NCBI RefSeq assembly: GCF_900289045.1
Contig: NZ_LT985188.1
Coordinates: 3,534,001 to 3,598,000, forward strand
Length of the DNA: 64,000 nucleotides
Direction: 5' to 3'
Source: Micropruina glycogenica
Lineage (GTDB): Bacteria; Actinomycetota; Actinomycetes; Propionibacteriales; Propionibacteriaceae
Part shown: one piece after another, positions 1 through 7,348 of the stretch
Position numbering within the stretch: position 1 is the stretch's first letter
Layout of the letters: each line of letters starts with the position of its first letter
The notes under the pieces: model-generated
Seen by the model: the letters and a program-made list of their open reading frames with translations, nothing else
What the model was told of the DNA's origin: nothing
Databases searched by the model: none
Position numbers and translations under genes: made by a program

Positions 1-630
1 GGCGGCCTGGTGCGACGTCCGATCAGAGGTGACTGGACGGGCCAGGCCGCACCCGAGTACCGCACGGCGGCCGCCGTGCTGGCCGATACCGCCCATCGCA
101 CGGCTGCGCTGAACGCACCCGACGCGGCGGTTGCGGCAATGTTTCGGCACCAACTCGCTGCGGCCGGCCCGCTCAGCCGGCACGATCTGGCCTGGTGGTC
201 GGGGCTGGGCCTGACCCGCGTCGACGCGGCCCTGGCGAGCCTGGATCTCACCACCAACGAGGGCCCCGACGGGCGCGTCTATCACGACCTGCCGGACGCG
301 CCCCCGCCCGCGACCCTGGCCGGAGTGCATCTGCTGCCCGAGTTCGACGCCTTGTTCTGCGCCTTCGACCCCGCCGGACGCGCCCGCTTCGTCGACCCCG
401 AGCACTACGACGTGCTGTGGAAGCAGGAGAACGGACTGCTACTCGCCCCCGTGCTGCTCGACGACCGGCTGCGCGGCCACTGGCGGCTCACCGGCACCGG
501 CCCCCGGCGGGCCCTGCACGTCACCTTGTTCCCCGGCACGCGCGACCTCGAGGACGACGACCTGACCGGCCCGATCGTGGCGCTCGAACTGGCGCTGGGC
601 ATCACCATCCACGACGTGCGGTTGAACTGA
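1..630 (+). CDS. Winged-helix DNA-binding protein, AlkZ-like (5' partial)
   Basis: The frame is open to the first base of the window, so this is the C-terminal 209 residues of a longer protein. The GTG at 10 is unlikely to be the true start. The fragment resembles the HTH_42/AlkZ-like family (a DNA glycosylase-related winged-helix fold, usually about 350-400 residues). It has a winged-helix part around the GPLSRHDLAWWSGL segment, then the typical core with LLPEFDALF followed by an R-D-hydrophobic region and a VLLDDRLRGHW strand. Some family members unhook interstrand crosslinks, but the catalytic QxQ motif would lie in the missing N-terminal part, so activity cannot be judged. The gene stops about 120 bp before the left end of the IS3 element. 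Confidence 0.7.
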   Translation, partial: GGLVRRPIRGDWTGQAAPEYRTAAAVLADTAHRTAALNAPDAAVAAMFRHQLAAAGPLSRHDLAWWSGLGLTRVDAALASLDLTTNEGPDGRVYHDLPDAPPPATLAGVHLLPEFDALFCAFDPAGRARFVDPEHYDVLWKQENGLLLAPVLLDDRLRGHWRLTGTGPRRALHVTLFPGTRDLEDDDLTGPIVALELALGITIHDVRLN

Positions 631-811
631 CACCGTGCGCTGGCGAAAGCGCGAATATCCATCGGGCGCGGCGGAATCAATTGCTGGTGAATGACGCCTA
701 GGCTGCCCGCAACCGTCGCAACGTCTGCGCCGGGGAACAGGAGTGAGGTGTGTGGCTCTCACCGGACAGTGACCGAAGAAGGGAGAATCTCCCGAGGAGG
801 AGAACAGGTCA

Positions 812-1096
812 ATGTCCAAGTACAAGAAATATACGCAGGAATACCGTGACGAGGCGGTGAGGATGGCGCTGGAGAATGATCAGCCGATCGCGAAGGTTGC
901 GCGGGATCTGGGGATCAATGAGGGCACGTTGGGGAACTGGGTCAACAAGTATCGGCGTGAGCACCCGGTGAGTGAGGAGCTTTCGTTGCCGGATCGTGCC
1001 CGGTTGCGGGAACTCGAACGTGAGAATCGAGAACTTCGGTTGATGAACGACTTCCTGAAAAAAGCAGCGGCCTACTTCGCGAGGGAGCAACAGTGA
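812..1096 (+). CDS. IS3-family transposase OrfA
   Basis: This 94-residue protein has an N-terminal helix-turn-helix (about residues 10-50, with AKVARDLGINEGTLGNWV) and a C-terminal leucine-zipper-like helix ending ENRELRLMNDFLKKAAA, as expected for IS3 OrfA. A ribosome-binding site, GAGGAGGAG, lies at about 794-802. OrfA binds the terminal repeats and pairs with OrfB. The stop codon TGA overlaps the GTG of orfB. A slippery A6G stretch at 1058-1064 would allow a -1 shift into the orfB frame. Confidence 0.92.
   Translation: MSKYKKYTQEYRDEAVRMALENDQPIAKVARDLGINEGTLGNWVNKYRREHPVSEELSLPDRARLRELERENRELRLMNDFLKKAAAYFAREQQ
1058..1064 (+). other. A6G slippery site for -1 programmed frameshifting
   Basis: The heptamer AAAAAAG lies in the 3' part of orfA. 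The -1 frame (that of orfB) is open from here to the GTG at 1093 with no stop codon, so a shift would give an OrfAB fusion. A6G is the commonest shift site in the IS3 family. I did not confirm a downstream stimulatory structure. Confidence 0.7.
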
Positions 1097-2001
1097 GCGA
1101 CAAGTACGCGCTCATTGCCGCGGAGCAGGCCATGAGCGGACCGGCTCCCTCGGTGAGTGCGATGTGCGCCGGCTTGGAGGTGTCCAGGTCGGGATTCTAC
1201 GACTGGCAGCGGGCCGTGCCGTCGCCGAGGCAGTTGCGCCGGGCCAAGCTCACCCGGCACGTGCACGCCGCCTTCGAGGCCGGCCGCGGTGTCTACGGGG
1301 TGCGGCGGGTGCATGCCGTCCTGGCCGGCTCCGCCGACCCGGAGGTGGCCTCGGCGTCGGTCGACCTGGTCCGCTCGATCATGCGCGAGGCGGGACTGGT
1401 CGCCTGCCAGCCCCGTGCCTACAAGGTCACCACCGAGCAGGACCCGGACGCTGACCCGATTCGTGACCGGGTCCAGCGGGACTTCACCGCCGAGGAGCCG
1501 GGGGTGAAGCTGGTGGGTGACATCACCTACATCAAGACCTGGCAGGGCTGGCTCTACCTGGCCACCGTCATCGATTGCTGCACCAAGCAGGTCCTCGGTT
1601 GGTCGATGGCCCCGCACATGCGCACCGACCTGATCTGTGACGCCCTCACGATGGCGGCCACCCGCCAACCACTCGCCCCTGGTGCAATCTTTCATTCCGA
1701 CCGGGGAGCCCAATACACCTCGACCCAATTCGCGAAGCATTTGGAGTCCCTTGGGATCGTCGGTTCGCTGGGGCGGACCGGTGTCTGCTGGGATAATGCG
1801 ATGGCCGAATCATTCTTCGCTGCTTTGAAGAACGAGCTCGTCTACCGGGTCGTGCTACCCACCCGGAAGAAGGCCCGCCGGCTCATTGCCGAATATATCG
1901 AAGTCTTCTACAATCGGACCCGTATTCACTCCGGGATCGGCTACAAGACACCCGCCCAGGTCGCCCTCGAATACCAGCAACACAAATCAGAAGCAGCGTG
2001 A
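1093..2001 (+). CDS. IS3-family transposase OrfB (DDE integrase core)
   Basis: This 302-residue protein has an HTH_21-like N-terminal part (VYGVRRVHAVL) and an rve catalytic core. The three acidic residues lie in GDITYIKTW, FHSDRGAQYTS and CWDNAMAESFF, followed by the usual NRTRIHSGIGYKTPAQ tail. The start is a GTG that overlaps the orfA stop. In the IS3 family the active enzyme is normally the OrfAB fusion made by frameshifting, and OrfB alone is auxiliary. The frame is full length with all motifs present. Confidence 0.93.
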   Translation: MSDKYALIAAEQAMSGPAPSVSAMCAGLEVSRSGFYDWQRAVPSPRQLRRAKLTRHVHAAFEAGRGVYGVRRVHAVLAGSADPEVASASVDLVRSIMREAGLVACQPRAYKVTTEQDPDADPIRDRVQRDFTAEEPGVKLVGDITYIKTWQGWLYLATVIDCCTKQVLGWSMAPHMRTDLICDALTMAATRQPLAPGAIFHSDRGAQYTSTQFAKHLESLGIVGSLGRTGVCWDNAMAESFFAALKNELVYRVVLPTRKKARRLIAEYIEVFYNRTRIHSGIGYKTPAQVALEYQQHKSEAA

Positions 2002-2051
2002 ACCATCAAAATCAGCTGTCCGTTGAGAGCCAATCAGACCAGAGAGCAATC

Positions 2052-2477
2052 GTGAGCTCTGCCAACGAGCCACCAACAAAGGACGATCCCGAGCGGCATC
2101 TACCGCCCCACCACAACCCACTGCCCGAACTCACCGGCGAACACCACGCCGAGATCAGCCAGGCCGCCTTCGAACGGGTACACACCTCGGAGGACTTCGA
2201 CCGGCTGCGCACCACCTTTCGAAAGTTCGCCTTTCCGATGACCGCGGTCTTCGTCGTCTGGTACTTCCTCTACGTGCTGCTGTCGACCTACGCCCACGGC
2301 TTCATGTCGACGCCGTTCATCGGCTACATCAACGTCGGCATGGCGATGGGCCTGGCGCAGTTCGTCACCACGTTTCTGATCACCTGGCTGTACGTGCGGC
2401 ACGCCAACCGCAACCTCGACCCGCTGGCCGGGCAACTGCGCGACGAACTCGAAGGGGGCAGCCATGCAAATGGGTAA
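2052..2477 (+). CDS. DUF485 family membrane protein, symporter partner
   Basis: This small two-helix membrane protein (FPMTAVFVVWYFLYVLL, then a second helix near GLAQFVTTFLITW) ends in a polar tail typical of DUF485 (YjcH family). Such genes sit directly before ActP-type acetate symporters, and this one overlaps its neighbour by 14 bp. I chose GTG at 2052 because an AGAGAG stretch precedes it and because the open frame further upstream, from GTG 1998, is coded by the right end of the IS3 element. If translation began at 1998, the first 13 residues would be IS-derived. Its role is not established. It is presumed to assist or regulate the symporter. Confidence 0.82.
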   Translation: MSSANEPPTKDDPERHLPPHHNPLPELTGEHHAEISQAAFERVHTSEDFDRLRTTFRKFAFPMTAVFVVWYFLYVLLSTYAHGFMSTPFIGYINVGMAMGLAQFVTTFLITWLYVRHANRNLDPLAGQLRDELEGGSHANG

Positions 2478-4041
2478 TCCGCTGTTGAACATGGCCATCT
2501 TCGGCATCTTCGTGCTGTTCACGTTGTTCATCGTGATTCGGGTCGCCACCCGCGGCAGCAAGTCCGCCTCGGACTTCTACGCCGGTGGACGCAGCTTCGA
2601 CGGCCGCCAGAACGGCATCGCCATCGCCGGCGACTACCTGTCGGCCGCATCCTTTCTCGGCATCGCCGGAGCCGTCGCGGTGTACGGCTACGACGGGCTG
2701 CTGTACTCGATCGGCTTCTTGGTGGCCTGGCTGGTGGCCCTGCTGCTGGTGGCCGAACCGTTGCGCAACACCGGTAAGTACACGATGGCCGACGTGCTGA
2801 GCTTTCGCATGCAGCAGCGTCCCGTTCGGACCGCCGCGGCGACGTCCACCTTGGCGGTGTCGTTCTTCTACCTGCTGGCCCAGATGGCCGGCGCAGGCGG
2901 CCTGGTGGCCCTGCTGCTGGGCATCACCGACAAGACCCAGCAGGGCCTGGTGATCGCGCTGGTGGGCGTGCTGATGATCACCTACGTGCTGGTGGGCGGC
3001 ATGAAGGGCACCACCTGGGTGCAGATCATCAAGGCCGTGCTGCTGATTCTGGGTGCCGGGTTCATCACCGTGATGGTGATGTGGAACTTCGGGTTCAACC
3101 TGTCGAACCTGCTCGGCGCGGCGTCGCAGGCCAGCCCCGATGGAGTGAAGGTGTTGGAGCCGATGCTGCAGTACGGCAAGGATCCGCTCAGTTTCGTGTC
3201 GTTGTCGATCGCGCTGATCTTCGGCGCCGCCGGCCTGCCGCACGTGCTCATGCGGTTCTACACCGTGCCCACCGCCAAAGAGGCCCGGCGCTCGGTGTCG
3301 TGGGCCATCGGCCTGATCGGCGCCTTCTACCTGTTCACGCTGATTCTGGGTTACGGCGCCGCCGTCTTCGTCGGCAAGGACGCCATTCTGGGCGCTCCGG
3401 GCGGAGTGAACTCGGCTGCACCGGCACTGGCGTACCACCTGGGCGGTGAGATTCTGCTCGGCGTGATCGCCGGCGTCGCCTTCGCGACGATTCTCGCCGT
3501 GGTGGCGGGCCTGACCATCACCGCGGCCGCTTCGTTCGCCCACGACATCTACAACTCGGTGCTCAAGAACGGTGAGGCGACCCCCGAGAAAGAGGTGCAG
3601 GTGGCCCGCACCACCGCCATCGTGATCGGCGTCATCTCGATCATCGGAGGCATTGCGGCCAACGGTCAGAACGTCGCGTTCCTGGTGTCGCTGGCGTTCG
3701 CGGTGGCGGCCAGCGCCAACCTGCCGTCCATTCTGTACTCGCTGTACTGGAAGCGGTTCAATACCCGCGGCTCGGTGTGGTCGATCTACGGTGGGCTGAT
3801 CTCGGCGGTGGGTCTGATCGCGTTCTCGCCGGTGGTGTCGGGGCTGAAGACCTCGATGTTCCCGGCGGTGAACTTCGCGTGGTTCCCCCTCACCAACCCG
3901 GCGCTGATCTCGGTACCGCTGGGCTTCTTCCTGGGGTGGCTGGGCACGGTCACCAGCAAGGAGTTCGACGCCGCCAAGCAGGCCGAGATGGAGGTTCGCT
4001 CGATGACCGGTGCCGGCGCCGAGAAAGCAGTCACGCACTGA
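2464..4041 (+). CDS. actP: Sodium/solute symporter, ActP/MctC-like monocarboxylate transporter
   Basis: This 525-residue polytopic protein of the SSS family has 13 or so predicted helices. It shows family signatures such as ASDFYAGGRS near the N-terminus, AGDYLSAASFLGIAG around residues 55-70, the GGMKGTTWVQ segment near 180 and HVLMRFYTVP near 265. It resembles cation/acetate symporters (ActP, and MctC of Corynebacterium), which import acetate, propionate or pyruvate with a cation. The upstream DUF485 gene supports this. It starts at ATG 2464 inside the DUF485 gene, so the two are translationally coupled. The IS3 element has been placed between this operon and any more distant native promoter, so current expression is an open question. 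Confidence 0.88.
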   Translation: MQMGNPLLNMAIFGIFVLFTLFIVIRVATRGSKSASDFYAGGRSFDGRQNGIAIAGDYLSAASFLGIAGAVAVYGYDGLLYSIGFLVAWLVALLLVAEPLRNTGKYTMADVLSFRMQQRPVRTAAATSTLAVSFFYLLAQMAGAGGLVALLLGITDKTQQGLVIALVGVLMITYVLVGGMKGTTWVQIIKAVLLILGAGFITVMVMWNFGFNLSNLLGAASQASPDGVKVLEPMLQYGKDPLSFVSLSIALIFGAAGLPHVLMRFYTVPTAKEARRSVSWAIGLIGAFYLFTLILGYGAAVFVGKDAILGAPGGVNSAAPALAYHLGGEILLGVIAGVAFATILAVVAGLTITAAASFAHDIYNSVLKNGEATPEKEVQVARTTAIVIGVISIIGGIAANGQNVAFLVSLAFAVAASANLPSILYSLYWKRFNTRGSVWSIYGGLISAVGLIAFSPVVSGLKTSMFPAVNFAWFPLTNPALISVPLGFFLGWLGTVTSKEFDAAKQAEMEVRSMTGAGAEKAVTH

Positions 4042-4046
4042 ACTGA

Positions 4047-4367
4047 TCAGCTTTTCGGCTCAGGTTCCGGTGACTGTGAGTCGGAGTGGCCGAGCGACAT
4101 CGTGGGGGCCACCAGGTCGCGCACCAGGCGTTTCAACACGGCAATCTCAGGAAAGCCGCCGTCGGTCTTGCGGTTCCACACCGTCACCTCGCCCACCTCG
4201 ATGCGAAACATGGCCCCGCAGGACGGCACCAGCAGCACCCCGCCGAGCACGTCGCCGAAGGTCTGCAGCAGTTCGCCCTGGTACCACTGGGCGCGCAGCA
4301 GCCAGCGACACCCGGTGCAGTAGCGAATGGTGACGATCGGAGGTTCTTGGCGGGTCGGCACAGCCAT
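4047..4367 (-). CDS. SelT/SelW/SelH (Rdx) family protein
   Basis: This protein of 106 residues starts at ATG 4367. A longer upstream frame exists but is low-complexity and not supported. The key feature is a CxxC redox motif in IRYCTGCRW near residue 16, followed by a strand with GELLQTFG and the GEVTVWNRKTDGGFPE segment. Both are diagnostic of the Rdx family of thioredoxin-like proteins, in which Cys replaces selenocysteine in most bacteria. The substrate is unknown. The gene converges with the symporter, with only 5 bp between the stops, and has a charged C-terminal tail. Confidence 0.8.
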   Translation of the reverse strand: MAVPTRQEPPIVTIRYCTGCRWLLRAQWYQGELLQTFGDVLGGVLLVPSCGAMFRIEVGEVTVWNRKTDGGFPEIAVLKRLVRDLVAPTMSLGHSDSQSPEPEPKS

Positions 4368-4439
4368 GATTCTGCCGGACGCCGGCGCCTGGCCTGAACG
4401 GCGCAGTGCGCGACGCCCGGTCGGCCGGGCCCTATCCCC

Positions 4440-4585
4440 CGAAAAGGTCCGGCCGGCCGGTGCGTCGCGCACCATGCGTTCCCCCCCGTTGAAGCCACAC
4501 CGCCGATTCGTCCCCCCAGCACCCTCGGGATCAGCGACTTCAACGACTAGGTGCGCGACCGGCCGGACCTGATACAACCTTTTCG
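4440..4585. repeat. Imperfect long inverted repeat in intergenic region
   Basis: Left arm 4440-4473 (GAAAAGGTCCGGCCGG ... TCGCGCACC) pairs with right arm 4550-4585 (GGTGCGCGACCGGCCGGACC ... CCTTTTC), with an 8-base extra stretch on the left and about 9 on the right. About 76 bp lie between the arms. The region (4368-4608) contains no supported gene. It could be a relic of a small mobile element or a hairpin 3' of the glucosidase gene. No poly-T follows. Confidence 0.45.
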
Positions 4586-4608
4586 AAGAATTCTTTTCGG
4601 GGTGGTTT

Positions 4609-6267
4609 TCAGGCCTTCAGCCACACCGTGGTGTCGGACGGCAGCAAGCCGTCGACCAGGTCGCCCGAGCTGATCAGCACCTCACCGGCCGCCAGCTCGA
4701 CCGGTTCGCTGCCGAAGTTCGTCCAGCTCTGGAACTCGGCACCGCCGCCGTCGCCGGGGCGGGTGTAGGCCAGCACCTGCGCGGGAGCGTCCAGCCAGGT
4801 CAGCGTGCCGTCGCCCAGTTCGGGCAGCTGCCGACGCAACGCGAGCGCGTCGCGGTAGAGCGTCAGCGTCGAGCCGGGAAGGCCCGCCTGCGCGTCGGCG
4901 GCCAGCTCGGCCCACTCGGCGGGCTGGGGCAGCCACGGGGCCGCACCACCCTCGGGCGAGAAGCCGTAGTCGTAGCCCTCGCTCGTCCAGGGCAGCGGCA
5001 CCCGGCAGCCGTCGCGGCCCTTGTCGGTGTGGCCCGACATGGCCCAGACCGGGTCCTGCAACTGGTCGGCCGGAATGTCCTCGGCCTCGGGCAGGCCGAG
5101 CTCTTCGCCCTCGTACACGTACGAGCTGCCGGGCAGGCCGAACATCAGCAGCGCCGCGGCGCGGGCGCGGCGACGGCCCAGCTCGACGTCGGCGGGGATG
5201 CCCTCGAAGTGAATCAGGTTGCGGGCGCCGTGCACCAGGCCGACCTGCTCGCGGGCGTAGCGCGACACCGGCCTCATCACGTCGTGGTTGCCGAGCACCC
5301 AGGTGGCCGGCGCGCCGACAGCCGCGTGGTTGGCGATGGTCGAGTCGATCACCGCGCGCAGCTGATCGGGCAGCCACGGCGCCATCAGAAACTCGAAGTT
5401 GAACGCGGTGTGCAGTTCGTCGGGGCGCAGGTAGGCGGCCAGTCGGTGCGGACGGCCCACCCAGATCTCGCCGCAGAACGCGCGCGACGGCTGGTACTCA
5501 TCAGCAATGGCCCGCCACTCGCGAAAGATGTCGTGCACCGCCGGCTGGTCCCAGTGCGGGTGGTCGTACTCGACGCCCTCGTCGAGCGGGAACAGCAGGC
5601 CCTTGAGGTCGGGCAGGTTCCAGTCCTTCTCGAGGCCGTGCGCCACGTCGATGCGAAAGCCGTCGATGCCGCGGTCGAACCAGAACCGCAGGGTCTTGGC
5701 GAACTCGTCCTTGATCGCCTGGTTGCGCCAGTTCACGTCGGGCTGTTCCGGCGTGAACAGGTGCAGGTACCACTGGCCGTCGGACACCCGGGTCCAGGCC
5801 GGGCCGCCGAACGTGCTCTGCCAGTCGTTGGGGGGCAACTCGCCGGCGGTGCCGCGTCCGTCGCGAAACACGAACAGGTCGCGCTCGGGCGAACCGGGCC
5901 CGGCGGCCAGCGCCTGCTGAAACAGCACGTGCTGGTCAGAGGTGTGATTGGGCACGATGTCGATGATCACCTTGATGCCGGCGGCATGGGCTTCGGCGAT
6001 CAGGGCGTCCGCCTCGGGCAAGGTGCCGAACACGGGCTCGATGTCGCGGTAGTCGCTGACGTCGTAGCCGGCGTCCTTCATCGGCGAGGGGTACCACGGG
6101 CTGATCCAGATGGCGTCGACGCCGAGCGCCGCCAGGTGCGGAATCTTGCTGCGCATGCCCGCCACGTCACCCACGCCGTCGCCGTTGGCGTCGGCGAAGC
6201 TGCGCGGATAGATCTGGTACACCACCGCGTGCCGCCACCAGTCGTTGCCTGCGTTCCGCCCGTTCAT
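4609..6267 (-). CDS. Alpha-glucosidase / oligo-1,6-glucosidase (GH13)
   Basis: This 552-residue cytoplasmic enzyme of glycoside hydrolase family 13 hydrolyses terminal alpha-glucosidic bonds in maltose- or isomaltose-type oligosaccharides. It opens with WWRHAVVYQIYPRSFAD, the usual start of the family. The nucleophile is Asp207 in GFRIDVAHG, the acid/base Glu267 in FCGEIWV, and the third carboxylate Asp329 in LGNHDVMR. Conserved region I, DIVPNHTS, is near 103-110. The subfamily (maltose or isomaltose preference) cannot be decided by eye. It is divergent from a LacI regulator with a shared operator, so local induction by a sugar is likely. The start at 6267 has an AAAGGGG ribosome-binding site. 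Confidence 0.92.
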   Translation of the reverse strand: MNGRNAGNDWWRHAVVYQIYPRSFADANGDGVGDVAGMRSKIPHLAALGVDAIWISPWYPSPMKDAGYDVSDYRDIEPVFGTLPEADALIAEAHAAGIKVIIDIVPNHTSDQHVLFQQALAAGPGSPERDLFVFRDGRGTAGELPPNDWQSTFGGPAWTRVSDGQWYLHLFTPEQPDVNWRNQAIKDEFAKTLRFWFDRGIDGFRIDVAHGLEKDWNLPDLKGLLFPLDEGVEYDHPHWDQPAVHDIFREWRAIADEYQPSRAFCGEIWVGRPHRLAAYLRPDELHTAFNFEFLMAPWLPDQLRAVIDSTIANHAAVGAPATWVLGNHDVMRPVSRYAREQVGLVHGARNLIHFEGIPADVELGRRRARAAALLMFGLPGSSYVYEGEELGLPEAEDIPADQLQDPVWAMSGHTDKGRDGCRVPLPWTSEGYDYGFSPEGGAAPWLPQPAEWAELAADAQAGLPGSTLTLYRDALALRRQLPELGDGTLTWLDAPAQVLAYTRPGDGGGAEFQSWTNFGSEPVELAAGEVLISSGDLVDGLLPSDTTVWLKA

Positions 6268-6275
6268 GCTGCCCC

Positions 6276-6302
6276 TTTACCGGTATAGTCTGTACCGGTA
6301 AA
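6276..6302. promoter_or_regulatory. LacI-type operator palindrome
   Basis: TTTACCGGTA (6276-6285) and TACCGGTAAA (6293-6302) form a perfect 10-bp inverted repeat with a 7-bp spacer. It lies 8 bp before the glucosidase start and about 40 bp before the regulator start, overlapping the only space available for the divergent promoters. A LacI dimer bound here would repress both genes. The CG-centred half-site is common for LacI-family sugar regulators. Binding is inferred, not shown. Confidence 0.85.
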
Positions 6303-6342
6303 GTTAGTGCAACGGACGTCCGCACACAAGTCGAGGAGGGGC

Positions 6343-7326
6343 ATGGCGAGGGTCACTCTCCAGTCGATCGCCGATCGGCTGGGGGTCAGCCGCATGACGG
6401 TGTCGAACGCCTACTCGCGCCCCGACCAGCTCTCGGCCGACCTGCGTGACCGCATTCTGGCCGAGGCCGCCGCTTTGGGTTACCGCGGCCCCGACCCGGC
6501 CGCGCGCTCGCTGGCCACCGGCACCTCGGGCGCCATCGGGGTGCTCTGGACGCAGCCGCTGCGGCTCGCCCTGTCGGACGCGGTCACCGCCCACTTTCTG
6601 GGCGCCTTGGCCGACGAGCTCGCCGGCGACGGCCTGGCGCTCACCCTGCTGCCGCCCACCGTGCCCGCCCACGACGTGCCCATGGACGGCGCCGTGGCCT
6701 ACTCGTCGTCGGCGAAGGCCGAGGCCATGCAGTGGCTGCACGGCCGCGGCGTGCCCGTGGTGGGCGTCGACATGGAGTGGCCGGACGGCCCGCACGTCGC
6801 GATCGACGATCGCGGCGGCGCCCGAGACGCCGCGGCGCACGTGGCCGAGCTGGGCCACCGCACCGTGCTGGTACTCACCGGGGGAGCGGCGGGGGATGGT
6901 CATGGGGTGCCGGACGAACGCCTGGCCGGCTGGATCGACGGGCTCGGCGGAATCAAACCGGTGGTGGGGTTCGTCGACCCGTACGGCGACAACTCCGCCG
7001 CCATCGCCGACCTGCTGCGCCGGGTGCGGCCCACGGCGGTGCTCTGCGTCACCGACCTGGTGGCCGCCCAGACCCTGGCGGTAGCGGCCGACCTCGGCCT
7101 CGACGTGCCGGGCGAGCTGTCGGTGGTGGGCTTCGACGACCATCCGGTCGCCGCCGGCCTAGGGCTCACCACCGTGGCGCAAGACGTCGACGCCAAGGGC
7201 CGGGCGGCGGCCCGGCTGCTGCGCCAGGCCATGGCGCACCGTAGCGACGCGGTGGCCCCCGAGCCGGCCGACGTGCTGCTGCCGGTGCGGCTGGTGGTTC
7301 GGCGCACCACCGGGCCGGTGTCGTAG
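6343..7326 (+). CDS. LacI-family transcriptional regulator of the glucosidase gene
   Basis: This protein of 327 residues has an N-terminal LacI helix-turn-helix (VTLQSIADRLGVSRMTVSNAYSRP, residues 4-27 or so), a hinge with ALGYRGPDPAARSL, and a periplasmic-binding-protein-like effector domain with VVGFDDHPVAAGLGLTTV near the C-terminus. ATG 6343 is chosen over an in-frame GTG at 6307 because GAGGAGGGG lies just before it and residues from there align with the family start. The divergent placement over a palindromic operator suggests it represses itself and the GH13 gene and is released by an alpha-glucoside. Confidence 0.9.
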   Translation: MARVTLQSIADRLGVSRMTVSNAYSRPDQLSADLRDRILAEAAALGYRGPDPAARSLATGTSGAIGVLWTQPLRLALSDAVTAHFLGALADELAGDGLALTLLPPTVPAHDVPMDGAVAYSSSAKAEAMQWLHGRGVPVVGVDMEWPDGPHVAIDDRGGARDAAAHVAELGHRTVLVLTGGAAGDGHGVPDERLAGWIDGLGGIKPVVGFVDPYGDNSAAIADLLRRVRPTAVLCVTDLVAAQTLAVAADLGLDVPGELSVVGFDDHPVAAGLGLTTVAQDVDAKGRAAARLLRQAMAHRSDAVAPEPADVLLPVRLVVRRTTGPVS

Positions 7327-7334
7327 TGACCGCG

Positions 7335-7340
7335 TAGTCT
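7335..7340 (+). promoter_or_regulatory. Putative -10 hexamer TAGTCT
   Basis: TAGTCT fits the actinobacterial TANNNT pattern and ends 8 nt before the ATG at 7349, a spacing compatible with a leaderless or near-leaderless transcript. No Shine-Dalgarno sequence precedes that start. No clear -35 box is seen. Confidence 0.5.
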
Positions 7341-7348
7341 CCAACACC

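Larger units (their letters stand above)
749..2036 (+). mobile_element. IS3-family insertion sequence
   Basis: Two overlapping frames encode a helix-turn-helix OrfA and a DDE OrfB. They are bounded by imperfect inverted repeats: TGGCTCTCACCGGACAG at 753-769 matches the reverse complement of 2016-2032 at 16 of 17 positions. The match can be extended outwards to TG...CA tips at 749 and 2036. I could not see a convincing 3-4 bp target duplication, so the exact tips are uncertain by a few bases. The element lies directly 5' of the DUF485/symporter pair. Both ORFs are intact, so it may still be active. Confidence 0.88.

Noticed and set aside
2380-4038. 552-codon frame antisense to the symporter gene
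   Set aside because: His/Arg/Gly-rich composition with no family likeness. The plus strand encodes a clear SSS transporter. Such shadow frames are common at this GC content.
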